From NCBI GenBank assembly GCA_003599475.1, contig QZKK01000105.1, positions 1 to 40,400 of the forward strand: a stretch of 40,400 nt of DNA. The letters run 5' to 3'. Numbering within the stretch: position 1 is the stretch's first letter; the number at the start of each line of letters is the position of its first letter. Origin of the DNA: Desulfobacteraceae bacterium (GTDB lineage Bacteria; Desulfobacterota; Desulfobacteria; Desulfobacterales; SURF-15). Under the pieces are notes generated by a model. The model did no database searches. It was not told the origin of the DNA and saw only the letters and a program-made list of their open reading frames with translations. The translations under genes and the position numbers were made by a program. Shown here in pieces: positions 25,717 through 34,600 of the stretch.

Positions 25717-26319
25717 ATGGCTGCCAACAACAAAATCGAGTAGATGGGCTGGGATCCCAAGGTCCTGGAGCTGCACGGCCAAGGGTTTTCCACCCAGGCC
25801 ATCTCCGACGAGCTCAAAAAGACCCACAGGGACAACGCCCCCAGCCATCGAACCGTGGCCCGGTACCCCCAGGACATCCACCAGGAGCGCCAATCCGAAA
25901 CCAAGGCAGTGCTCCACGACTACGTCAAGCAGTCGGTCCCCAAGGACCTCAAGGCGCTCAATGCCGTGGAGGCCTTCTTTCTCTCGACGTGTTCCGGAAC
26001 ATGGATCGCAATCTCGAATGGATCGGCGGGGAATTTTTCAAGCGGATCGATGACGAGCAGGTGCGGCTGAACATCGAGGGGTGCGAACTCACCATCACCG
26101 GGATGCAGGCGATCTGCAACCAGGTGATCGACGCCTCCAAGCGGCACGGGATGCACGATATGAAGACCCGGCTGCAGGCTGCCCGGGACGTGATCGCGGT
26201 TGTGACGGCCAAGCTTAAATTCGCCGGAGTTCTCGACGGCGACGACGGATCCGGCGGGCCCAGTCTAAAGAGCCTGCTCGAGGAGATCGATGGCCAGTCC
26301 AGCGGCGTACCAGGGTTTG
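25717..26319 (+). pseudogene. decayed GC-rich phage-type gene with helix-turn-helix start
   Basis: Reading from ATG 25717 gives MAANNKIE, an in-frame TAG at 25741, then LHGQGFSTQAISDELKKTH with a helix-turn-helix look and SHRTVARYPQDIHQERQSE. A frameshift near 25985 moves the frame to FRNMDRNLEWIGGEFFKRID and on through MKTRLQAARDVIAVVTAKLK, after which similarity stops near 26319. The gene is much richer in G+C than the flanking defence genes. A small-terminase-like or other phage DNA-packaging protein is my best guess, from memory. At least two lesions make it a pseudogene. Confidence 0.6.
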
Positions 26320-26525
26320 GACATAAAAATCAAGTGCATCTCCACCAAATTGCCTCAATTTTAGGTTACGTTGAAAATCTTTGTCGTCTTGGTCCGCCTC
26401 ATCGAAGCTGATCGACGAAAAAATGAGTGGGCGGCTGAGCGCAGAGAATGGGTTTTTCCGAAACCTGAATGACCGATTATCAGAAGGTTTTTGGTTTACG
26501 CCTAAATTTGACCTTAACTGCCGGT

Positions 26526-27254
26526 CTAATCCGCCTTTTTGCCTAAATTGGGAAAAAATCCCCTTAGACCCAAATAGGGATCGTGTTTTTTTAGGGCTCT
26601 TGAAACAGGACCATCCCCGAGACCTTCAGTTCCAGAAAGACCGGTTAACGTGCTGAGCGTTTCTTCTACAGCACTCTCTATCTCTTTGGTTCTCAAAAGC
26701 TGCCGAACACCTTCAAGAATCTCTTTAATCATATCTTCAGGATTTCTGTCTTCTGTATCTTCTACGTTTTCATCAGGTAATTCTTTGAGTATCTTCTCAA
26801 GATCCTGCCAAAGTTTTTCAAATATTGTTCTCAAGCTACTCTCTTTTAAACGGTTATCTTTAAGAGCTTCATTGATTGTTTGAACAAGTTCCCATGTGCC
26901 TTGCTCGTCAGAACGTTTTGCTTGAAATTGGGTCAATGGACCTTGAGGTATATCAGATGGTTCCATGTCGATTAGATACGGGCAGACATATGTATCTTTG
27001 TCAATGGTCTTTGCGAGTGCTCCAGCTTCAAACAATATCCAAGGGGCAAAGGTGTTGCTTTTTGTCAGACATATAATTCCGAACTTTGTATCATTTAACT
27101 CGGTTTCGATCTCTCTTCCCCAACGGGTTCCAGCCGCAATATCGATTTCAGAAACCCATGGTTTGACTTGCTGGATTACGCACTGTATCCATTCTCTAAG
27201 TGCTATCGCTGCAGCTTTGCTTTTGTCGCCGGACCAACTGATAAAGACTTTCAT
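26526..27254 (-). CDS. TIR-domain protein
   Basis: A 242-residue protein. Residues 1-150 form a TIR domain: KVFISWSGDKSKAAAIALRE, DIAAGTRWGREIETEL, GIICLTKSNT and PWILFEAGAL with Glu76, the catalytic glutamate of NAD-consuming TIRs. The C-terminal 90 residues are charged helices ending in a Gly-rich tail with no recognised domain. It follows the HsdR-N-like gene by 19 nt on the same strand, so the pair is probably one operon. NAD depletion after a phage trigger is the expected role from known TIR defence systems; the trigger is unknown. Confidence 0.85.
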   Translation of the reverse strand: MKVFISWSGDKSKAAAIALREWIQCVIQQVKPWVSEIDIAAGTRWGREIETELNDTKFGIICLTKSNTFAPWILFEAGALAKTIDKDTYVCPYLIDMEPSDIPQGPLTQFQAKRSDEQGTWELVQTINEALKDNRLKESSLRTIFEKLWQDLEKILKELPDENVEDTEDRNPEDMIKEILEGVRQLLRTKEIESAVEETLSTLTGLSGTEGLGDGPVSRALKKHDPYLGLRGFFPNLGKKAD

Positions 27255-27273
27255 TTGATTTGGATTCCTTTTT

Positions 27274-28350
27274 TCAGCGACTGTATTCGAGGACAGTTGC
27301 CTTTAACTGATCCGCATATTTGAATATATCATCCAAGGTTTCAATGAATACCTTTTCCTCTTGATTCTGTTTAAAGATGCTGATTCGCTTATTTTGAGAA
27401 TTGAAGTGTAAGCGGGTGATTGGCTTCCGGTTGTTATCGTCAAGCAGAATCCCACAGTACGTCACCCTATCCCTCAGAAAAACCCGTTTTACATCAACAA
27501 TTTCTCTGACAATAGCCTTGACAATATTGAAAGCGTCTTCCTCCTCAACGGTTGTTGAGATACAGTTTTCCTGTTGAAGTTCGGCCCCAGGTGCTTCAAT
27601 TATTTGTTCGAATCCTTTGTTCTCTTTCGTTTCCCCGTCTGCATGCAGTGCTGATTTCAATCTTTCATTAACCCTTTCTTTCACGAATTGAGCGAATGCC
27701 TTTTTAACTACCCCTGAGAATTGATCAATAACAGGTTGTGTCATCCTCCCTTGATACACTTGCGCACCAAAGAACCGAACGAACTCAGAAGATGGACTCG
27801 TCAGTTCATTTGAGAGAATCCTTTTAATCGAATTGGTATACTTTAATTCATTGGCAGTCGTGAGTATGTTCTCAAGGTCAAAAGAGGACTTTGCGAATTT
27901 CTTAAGCTCCTCAAGCTGATGGTCCTCGAATTCTTGTATGTTGAATTCAAAGAACGGCTTTTCATCCATCTTGTTGGGTTGATCGATATCGGAGAAAAAC
28001 CTGTAATGAATTCCATTCGTAAGGATTCCGAACCGTGCTTCAGTTGTGGAAAAATACCTATAAAGCTGTGAACAATGCATTTTATCAAGATCACATCCGC
28101 ACCATTTACATTCAAAAAGCATAACTATAGCGCCATCTTTCTTAACGGCATAATCAACCTTCTCACCTTTCTTGATGCCAATATCCGCGGTAAACTCAGG
28201 AATAACCTCCAAAGGATTGAAAACGTCATATCCGAGAGCACTGATAAAGGGCATGATGAAAGCGTTTTTTGTTGCCTCTTCGGTTTGAATATGCTCAATC
28301 TGATTTTTAATACGGCTGGAGAGGTCTTGAATTTTGACTGCAAAGTCCAT
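27274..28350 (-). CDS. HsdR N-terminal-like nuclease-domain protein
   Basis: A 358-residue protein resembling the N-terminal nuclease part of type I restriction HsdR and related stand-alone proteins: EEATKNAFIMPFISALGYDV, then PD-(D/E)xK elements VDYAVKKDG (Asp66) and VMLFECKWCG (Glu80, Lys82), then YFSTTEARFGILTNG. There is no helicase and no HsdM or HsdS nearby, so it is not a classical restriction enzyme. The C-terminal part (about 260-358) carries a strand-rich region (RVFLRDRVTYCGILLDD). It has a strong AAAGGAGG ribosome-binding site and the promoter at 28407-28435. With the downstream TIR gene it may form a two-gene defence system. Confidence 0.8.
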   Translation of the reverse strand: MDFAVKIQDLSSRIKNQIEHIQTEEATKNAFIMPFISALGYDVFNPLEVIPEFTADIGIKKGEKVDYAVKKDGAIVMLFECKWCGCDLDKMHCSQLYRYFSTTEARFGILTNGIHYRFFSDIDQPNKMDEKPFFEFNIQEFEDHQLEELKKFAKSSFDLENILTTANELKYTNSIKRILSNELTSPSSEFVRFFGAQVYQGRMTQPVIDQFSGVVKKAFAQFVKERVNERLKSALHADGETKENKGFEQIIEAPGAELQQENCISTTVEEEDAFNIVKAIVREIVDVKRVFLRDRVTYCGILLDDNNRKPITRLHFNSQNKRISIFKQNQEEKVFIETLDDIFKYADQLKATVLEYSR

Positions 28351-28406
28351 AACGGTACCTCCTTTGGGGTTGAGGCATCAAAAGAACAAGATTGATGGGA
28401 TGGGTT

Positions 28407-28435
28407 TATTTAGAATGAATTCGGGCGGATGTCAA
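28407..28435 (-). promoter_or_regulatory. promoter of the HsdR-N/TIR gene pair
   Basis: Minus-strand TTGACA (28435-28430), 17-nt spacer, TAAATA (28412-28407). It lies about 57 nt upstream of the start codon at 28350. The -10 is weak but the -35 and spacing are ideal. Confidence 0.5.
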
Positions 28436-28465
28436 ATATTTTTCTGACCAAAAAATCTGAAAGAG

Positions 28466-28588
28466 TTAACGTGACCCTCGGGAGGATTTTTTCCCCCGTG
28501 TGGGCCGGATCAGATTTCCGACATGATAGGCCGCTAACGCTACCTTGGCCTTAAACGTTGCTGTGTGATTCCGCCTGGGTCGTTTCAT
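28466..28588 (-). pseudogene. IS3-family OrfA N-terminal stub
   Basis: From ATG 28588, with an AGGAG site close upstream, the frame encodes MKRPRRNHTATFKAKVALAA, the typical start of IS3-type OrfA transposase, then diverges at YHVGNLIRPTRGKK and stops at 28466 after 40 codons. The rest of the transposon is absent. The remainder of the 28351-28732 gap holds only the promoter above and no recognised gene. Confidence 0.7.
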
Positions 28589-28732
28589 TTTCTGCTCTCC
28601 TTGTGTTTGATCAGTCCATTAGAGCAGAGTTTTCACTTAAAAGCCTGTCTTTTTTCCAGGAACCGGCCTTCGGGGTTGAACTCAGACCCGGCCATGAGAA
28701 CCGGGTTGCCAGGCATGTCGTTGCAATCGCTG

Positions 28733-30460
28733 TCACCGCTGTTTGAGACGATCCAGGTTCTCTCGGGCAAATTCGATCCCGGGATCGATCGACAGTGCGG
28801 TTTCATAATAGCGGATCGCGTCTTCTTTTTTTCCCAAATCCCGATAATTGGAAGCGATGTTGGCATAATCGATGGCAGAAGACGGATCCAGCGCAATGAC
28901 TTTCTTAAAACACTCTACGGCTTGCTCGTGTTGTTTCAGTTTGAAATGGCAGAATCCCATGAGGTTGTGGATATCGGTGCGGTCGCCATCCAACTTTTCC
29001 CCTTCTTTCAGAGCAGACATCGCCCTTCCGTACTCACCCATCTCTTTCAGGCATATTCCCATATGAGAGTAGATGCTCGGGATATCCTGCGGGTGCGGGC
29101 TGCGCCTCAGGGATTCTTCGAAATGGACCAGCGCCTCTTCCGGTCGGCCCATCTTAAGACGGCAGCCGCCGATGTAAAATTGCGTGTAGTATTTTCCAGG
29201 CAGCTTGTTTTCAAAATCTTCCAACCGGGTGAGTGCGGAAGAGGGAGGCTGGCTTTCGGCAATCAGTTTGGCGGTAAACATCCCGACGCTGGTTCCCAGG
29301 GCTCTTTCCCGAAAATGGGCTCCGGGAATGATGGTGTAAAAAGCCGGAATCTGAAGACGGGGATGCATGGTGTCGATCACGTAGATTTCCATCCCTTTTC
29401 TGGAAAGCGCCGATATGCAGTTTTCGACCTCAACTCTCATGTTGGCGTTCGAAAGGTCGGGAAGACTCGAGATGTCAATTACTTTCTCTGCATTCGTGAT
29501 GGATTCGGTATCTCCGATGCTCTTCAATTTGGGTAGACCGCTGGCCACATAGTTTGATCCGGTATTGAAATCGCCGGCCAGTTGGGCGGTTTCGGTCAGG
29601 GCTCGGCTCAACGCCTTGAGCGGATTGGGTGTCGTTCCTGCGGTCCAGACGATTTCGCTTCTTGCCGGAAAGGTGGCCGGATCGTAAGCAAGAGCTCCTA
29701 CGGAAGGGATTCCCATGCCGAGCGTAAAATCCGAAAGATGAAGCCGGACGCCGGCATTCCGGTATTTTTCAATCATCCCGGAGACCACCGGGTCCTTTAC
29801 GCTTTCGGTGCGAATCGACGGCACCGGCAGACGACGATGGCTGACAATCGATGAGACATGCCGTTCGACGATTTCACAAATCCCCTGGAGGAGCGCCTCC
29901 TCGACGCAGTTGCCGGCGGAAGGGCCGTTGAACTGATTGATGGTGTAAAACCAGTCGAACGGGACAAGCACCTCCCGATTGGAGGTGAGATTGAATGCAT
30001 TCGCCCATTTCAGAGGTAGATCCGAAAATAGTTCCTTTGATATCGACAGCTCCTCCGACGCATCGTGCACGGATCTTGCGATCATTTCAAAGGGGATCGC
30101 ATCCTTCCGAATCATCCGATAGGTCGAGGAAATGAAATTGGCCGGATTGCTGCAGTAGCTGAAGAAACTGAACCGCTCGGCAAGCTCCATGACCGCACTG
30201 GCTTCGGCCTGCGCCGGTGTGGCCCCCTTTCCCATCTGCTTCTTGGTGCCGGTGAGAACGCGTGCGTCTTTCCCGCAGACGCTGATGTACACCGGAATAT
30301 CGAGGCGCCCGTTGTCGATTCGAACGGTCTCTTCGAGAATGTTCAGATCCGACTGCGCAAGCTTTTCCTTGAATCTCCGGATGGTTTCCTCGGGTGTAAG
30401 CAGCTTGTCCTGATCGAGCGTAAAACCCTTGTAGGCGTCTGAAAGCACCAGATTCTTCAT
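28733..30460 (-). CDS. YcaO-domain protein with C-terminal TPR repeats
   Basis: A 575-residue protein. Residues about 60-390 form a YcaO ATP-binding domain with the paired glutamate motifs EASAVMELAERFSFF and CVEEALLQGICEIVERH. The C-terminal 170 residues contain TPR repeats (IYSHMGICLKEMGEYGRAMS, HNLMGFCHFKLKQHEQAVEC, YANIASNYRDLGKKEDAIRY). This layout resembles E. coli YcaO, implicated in RimO-dependent ribosomal protein S12 methylthiolation, more than azoline-peptide synthetases. No precursor peptide, dehydrogenase or TfuA gene is adjacent. It is single and flanked by an IS stub and a repeat array. Confidence 0.9.
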   Translation of the reverse strand: MKNLVLSDAYKGFTLDQDKLLTPEETIRRFKEKLAQSDLNILEETVRIDNGRLDIPVYISVCGKDARVLTGTKKQMGKGATPAQAEASAVMELAERFSFFSYCSNPANFISSTYRMIRKDAIPFEMIARSVHDASEELSISKELFSDLPLKWANAFNLTSNREVLVPFDWFYTINQFNGPSAGNCVEEALLQGICEIVERHVSSIVSHRRLPVPSIRTESVKDPVVSGMIEKYRNAGVRLHLSDFTLGMGIPSVGALAYDPATFPARSEIVWTAGTTPNPLKALSRALTETAQLAGDFNTGSNYVASGLPKLKSIGDTESITNAEKVIDISSLPDLSNANMRVEVENCISALSRKGMEIYVIDTMHPRLQIPAFYTIIPGAHFRERALGTSVGMFTAKLIAESQPPSSALTRLEDFENKLPGKYYTQFYIGGCRLKMGRPEEALVHFEESLRRSPHPQDIPSIYSHMGICLKEMGEYGRAMSALKEGEKLDGDRTDIHNLMGFCHFKLKQHEQAVECFKKVIALDPSSAIDYANIASNYRDLGKKEDAIRYYETALSIDPGIEFARENLDRLKQR

Positions 30461-30544
30461 ATCGATTGATCATTCTCCCCTGCGAAATTCGAAAATCGCC
30501 CGATAACGGCAGGACGATTTCGATGTCCCACAATGTACCATTTA

Positions 30545-30657
30545 TCGTTGCACGTTGCACGGTGAAAAACGTTGAAAACGTTGAAGTCGTTGCACGTTGA
30601 AATCGTTGAAGACGTTTAAATCGTTGAAATCGTTAAAGCCGTTGAAGTCGTTGCACG
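30545..30657. repeat. degenerate 9-mer tandem array (CGTTGAAAT type)
   Basis: About a dozen units of the type CGTTGAAAT, CGTTGAAGT and CGTTGCACG follow head to tail between ycaO and tRNA-Ala. A related fragment overlaps the ispD stop at 197-219. The array is non-coding: a frame through it only gives monotonous Asn/Asp/Phe. The rest of 30461-30775 has no recognised gene. Confidence 0.8.
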
Positions 30658-30775
30658 GGATCATTTTCGCCCTTCTCTCCCTCTCCGCGTCCCCGCGTCT
30701 CTCCATCCCTTCCTCCTCTGTTCTTCCCTCTTGACCCATCAAATCCGATTTGATAAAAGGGTGGATCATTTCCGT

Positions 30776-30851
30776 GGGGATGTAGCTCAGCTGGGAGAGC
30801 GCGGCGTTCGCAACGCCGAGGCCAGGGGTTCGATCCCCCTCATCTCCACCA
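30776..30851 (+). tRNA. tRNA-Ala (anticodon CGC)
   Basis: A complete cloverleaf of 76 nt with encoded CCA: acceptor GGGGATG/CATCTCC, D arm TAGCTCAGCTGGGAGAGC, anticodon stem CGGCG/CGCCG with loop TTCGCAA, and T arm GGGGTTCGATCCCC. The G3-U70 pair that marks alanine tRNAs is present. It decodes GCG. Prophage late genes begin just beyond its 3' end, a common integration location. Confidence 0.97.
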
Positions 30852-30892
30852 ATAAAATCAAATACTTGCAAGATTTTTAGAAAAACGGATTT

Positions 30893-30917
30893 GGTAATAC
30901 AATTAAATTGTATTACC
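30893..30917. terminator. 25-bp palindrome after the endolysin gene
   Basis: Arms GGTAATACAATT (30893-30904) and its exact reverse complement (30906-30917) flank a single base, just past the endolysin stop codon and 41 nt after the tRNA. It could be a transcription terminator, though no immediate T-tract follows on either strand, or a protein-binding or recombination site near the prophage boundary. Confidence 0.45.
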
Positions 30918-30922
30918 GGGTT

Positions 30923-31390
30923 TTAAGTTCTTTTCCACGCTTCAGGATCCTTCAGATAGCCTGCCAGGCTTGCCCAGTTTAACGGCAAATATACTCCTTT
31001 TGCCGGCGAAAGCCATCGAGCAGCAGCCTGGATCGGCCGGCTGTCCAGATGCAGGCCCGGGTTGTTCCACCAGGGGTATGCGCCGACACCGGTAAACGGA
31101 AACCAGCAGGCCATCAGGAGCTGGTCGAACCAGTGCAGGCCCTCGATATGGCAATCTACGGCCCGGTGGTAGCTGTGCCATGAAAAATCCGTGTCGCGGA
31201 GCTCGAAGCTGCAATGGATCCGGACCTGCCGCCCGGCACGCTCCCGCATGTCATCGAGCTGCCGGACAAGCGTCGCGCACATCCGGTCCGGGTCCTGGAA
31301 TTCATCCGGCTTGAAATGCCGGATCGGACCCCACCCGAGCGTTTTCATGGAGTAGATGGGCTCGTATAAAATTTCCTTTGATTTTACCAA
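30923..31390 (-). CDS. phage endolysin, M15-type peptidase
   Basis: About 155 residues resembling the peptidase M15_3 family of phage endolysins and L,D/D,D-carboxypeptidases, which cut peptidoglycan stem peptides. Zinc-site motifs are SWHSYHRAVDCHIEG (His and Asp of SxHxxxxAxD) and GLHLDSRP near the C-terminus, with the GVGAYPWWNNPG loop between. The start is uncertain: TTG 31390 follows an AGGTGAT site, TTG 31414 overlaps the holin-like gene, and ATG 31348 is downstream. It is the last gene of the prophage late operon as seen here. Confidence 0.75.
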   Translation of the reverse strand: MVKSKEILYEPIYSMKTLGWGPIRHFKPDEFQDPDRMCATLVRQLDDMRERAGRQVRIHCSFELRDTDFSWHSYHRAVDCHIEGLHWFDQLLMACWFPFTGVGAYPWWNNPGLHLDSRPIQAAARWLSPAKGVYLPLNWASLAGYLKDPEAWKRT

Positions 31391-31394
31391 CTCA

Positions 31395-31673
31395 TCACCT
31401 TTTGATGCCGGCAACGGTAATCTGCAGATCTCCCAGCGACTGGTTCAGCCTGTCAAATTTCGTATCGATCCGATTCAAAAGTTTTTCCTGGCTGGCCATG
31501 GAGGAAGTATGCACGTAGCCGAGCAGCCCCACCAGCATGGCCAGGGCGATGGTAAAGGCCCAGATCGGAAGGCGCCGGGAAAGCCCCTGGAAAATGTCAT
31601 CGATCTGCTTGGTATGGATCCCCACCACCTCGCATACACCCGTGTGCTTGTCGCATACCCGTTCTTCAGTCAT
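31395..31673 (-). CDS. holin-like single-span membrane protein
   Basis: A 92-residue protein with one membrane helix (residues about 36-56, IWAFTIALAMLVGLLGYVHT) followed by a charged amphipathic tail, IDTKFDRLNQSLGDLQITVA. Size and position just before the endolysin gene suggest a holin or spanin-type lysis factor, but there is no family-specific motif. Its ATG overlaps the stop of the giant virion gene (TAATG). Confidence 0.6.
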   Translation of the reverse strand: MTEERVCDKHTGVCEVVGIHTKQIDDIFQGLSRRLPIWAFTIALAMLVGLLGYVHTSSMASQEKLLNRIDTKFDRLNQSLGDLQITVAGIKR

Positions 31674-34600
31674 TACAGCCCCTTGATGATTTGTCGTTTG
31701 CGCATCTCAGATATCAGCCGGGTTTTCTCGACCCTTTCGATTCTTGCCGAAACCCGATCCAGGCGCTTCAGCTTGTAATCGTCTGAGAGGCCGGCATAGT
31801 CTTCCATGGTAATCATTTCGGTAAGCTTTGATTTCAGCGTATGGCCAAGGCTGATGGCATACGGCCGGTAGAGGTCCTCGGGGATCTCATACTTTTTGTC
31901 GCGATATTCGATGGTTTCTTGCGGCCGGGCCGGATACATATCCAGCCGCTCCAGTTCCTTTTCCAAAGGATCCGCCGTCTCGGTTCTCCACTTATACGGC
32001 AACCACTGGCGCAAGATTCCGCCCGGAATGACCGCTTCTTCCCCCCACACGTCAAGCTTTGCCGGCATCGTCCCGGAGAGTCCCGGGATGACCTGGCTGA
32101 AAGCCTTCAGCCATTCGTTTCCCTCGCGGGGCTTAGCCTCGCCCTCGGTTACCACCTCATAGGCCCGGTTGATCGATCGAAAGAAACTCGAGTAGGGAAA
32201 CCAGGATGCTGCAAACCGGGGGATCATTCCTTTCCTTTTGCCGTACCGGTCAAACACCGCCTGCAGCCCTTCGAAATAGGATCCGTCGATGACGTTTTCC
32301 TTCAATCCCAGGGCAAGATTCATGAAGATCTCTTCCCGAGTGGCGTCGTCTTTGGCGTTTACGAGCTGGTCGTAGGCCGTATAGGTCATGGCGGCCACCG
32401 TGTTGAACGGCTCGGCCCTTCTGTACTGATACCAGTTGTCTCCGATCTTTCCCGCCCAGGGGAGTTTGCCCAGGCGATGCCAGGCTTCCAGCTCGTTTGG
32501 ATTTTTCGGAGGAGGTCCCGTGATCTCGCCGGCAGCCACTTTCTGCATCACCAGGTAGGCAAGGATTGCCCCTTCGATCTGCTTGGCAATCACCTCCGGT
32601 GCGATGCTCCCGCGGCCCATGCCCCGCGATACGGCTTCTTTTACCAGGCCGACGCCTGGGGTCATCTCCAGCCCCCGTTTGAGCAGGTTGGAGATTGTGC
32701 CTACAAAGGGCATAGTCGTTACCCTTGCGACCACGCCCACCACCGGAACGTTCCGGATCTGCATGATCGCCTGGGTCGCCGGATCCGGAAGGTCGGTGAA
32801 GGTGGAATATCTCGCCTGGGCCATCGCCTCTTCGTGGTAGAGATCCTGCTTGTTTTCCAGGAAATCCTTTTCAAACGCTGCCCGGGCGGATCCACGCTTC
32901 AATCCTGCCTTATTGGCGTGGCGGCGGGCTATCGCACGCGCGGCGGCATCGTAGGCCATCTGGTTTGCCCAAACATCCATGGCGCGCAAGGCGCGTGTGG
33001 GCGGATCGATGAACCTTCCGATCACTCGCAGCGACTTGTGCGGGCTTCTGGAGAACGCCCCCTGGCTGCCCGCCATCTCCATGGACCATTTGGATTCGAA
33101 CTCGGTAAGCTTTTTATCCCGCATCACGTTCCAGGCGGCCTTTGCCCCGCCGCCGAAGCCCACCCTGTAGCCTGCCAGCATGGGGACGATCTCGTTTACA
33201 TACCTCGATCTTTCCTTCCCGGTAAGCTTGGCATAGGGGATGTCGACAAGTGCTGTGGTGAGCCGGTGAGGCACCTGGAAGGCCAGCCAGCCGGTGTTGG
33301 TAGTGATGTTTACAAGGTGGGTGGGCGGGCCGGAAAGAATCGCGTTGTACCAGTACTCCAGGAAATAATCGGATATCTTCGGATCCGGAAGCCGATCGGT
33401 GAAGCGTTTGACATCGATCGGATCGTCCAGGTTGAGTTCCTTGAGCTCCTTGAGCTGGCGTTCATTCAGCCCTTTTTCAAGCTTCGATAGTGCATTTGCC
33501 ATCCGCTGCAGCGACACTTCCCGCTTGTGGATGTTCAACAGCCTGCCGGCCTCGGAGCTGGTGTCCGATACAACGCGTGCGATATTTTCCTTGTACTGAA
33601 TAAAGCGGTTGTTGAACTCGGCCATATCGGTGGTTGAAGCGATGTCTTTGAGCTCGGAAAGCGCATTGACGTTGAGTTTGCGCATCGCATCCATCTCGGC
33701 CGCATTGGGCATCTTCTTGCCCTTTTTCACTTCGTAGAAAAGGCGGGCCGCCGCCTTGGTATCCCTCATGATTTCATTAGCCAGCTCCCCGGTCTCATCC
33801 CAGGTCTGCACCCGCTTCGGCCGGTCGTTTAAAAGATCGGCTTCGAAGCGCTTGAGGTCGTCTGTGAGCTCCTGTTTTTCGAGATTGACAGAGCCTGCAA
33901 ACTTGGGGAGCTGCTCGCGGGATTTCTGCACCAAAAGACTCACCACGGCCGGATCGTATTTCAGGTCCTGCAGGTACTGGCGCACGGTCTTTCCGGCACG
34001 CTCCGCGTTTTTGACAATCACCTGATAGTTCAGCTTCAAATTGGCATAGGCCGCCCGCTGCTCGGGGGTAAGATCCCCGATGTTTCCGATTGCACCCTTT
34101 TCGCCCATAAGGGTGTTGATGTCGGATAGGATCTGCTGGAGGGTGCCTGGCGTGCTCCGCGGCTTTGCGGTTTCAGCCGGAGTCGCTTCGGATGAGGGGG
34201 CTTCTTTTCCGGATTCGAGTCTCGACATTTCGTCAAAGAAGCTTCCGACTTCATCGATTGCGGCATCCACGGCTTGGCGCCGCTCCGGGGGGAGGTTTTC
34301 AACTAGGCGCTGCTGTTCGGCGGCGATGACCTCTTCGGGCGGCTCTTCCGGTTCCCATTCAATTTCGCTGCGGATCCGCTCTTCTTCCGGAGTCAACCGG
34401 GCCCTCTTTTTTAAGAGGTTTCCCTCGGAATCGATCCGGCCTTGCTTCAGTACTGCGGCTCCCTTCTGCCGTACCAGCTCCACAAAGTCCGTATCCGGCG
34501 GAAGCCATCCTTCCTCGCGGGCGAGCGCTTCGAACCCGGAGATCTCCATCCCCTCGCCTTTTCTGGCAAAGATGCCCTTCCGCTCGAAGGGGCCGAACTC

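Noticed and set aside
10985..28600. A single integrative element covering the whole island
   Set aside because: No integrase, no matching long flanking repeats for the whole span, and remnants of several unrelated mobile elements; it looks like stepwise accretion.
30545..30657. CRISPR array
   Set aside because: The units are 9 nt, contiguous and degenerate, without unique spacers; no cas genes are nearby.
30542..30871. Minus-strand frame through the 9-mer array and tRNA-Ala
   Set aside because: It translates tandem repeat and tRNA sequence only.
31841..33490. 549-codon plus-strand frame opposite the giant virion gene
   Set aside because: The minus strand carries the coherent late-operon gene with matching junctions; this frame is a by-product of high G+C.
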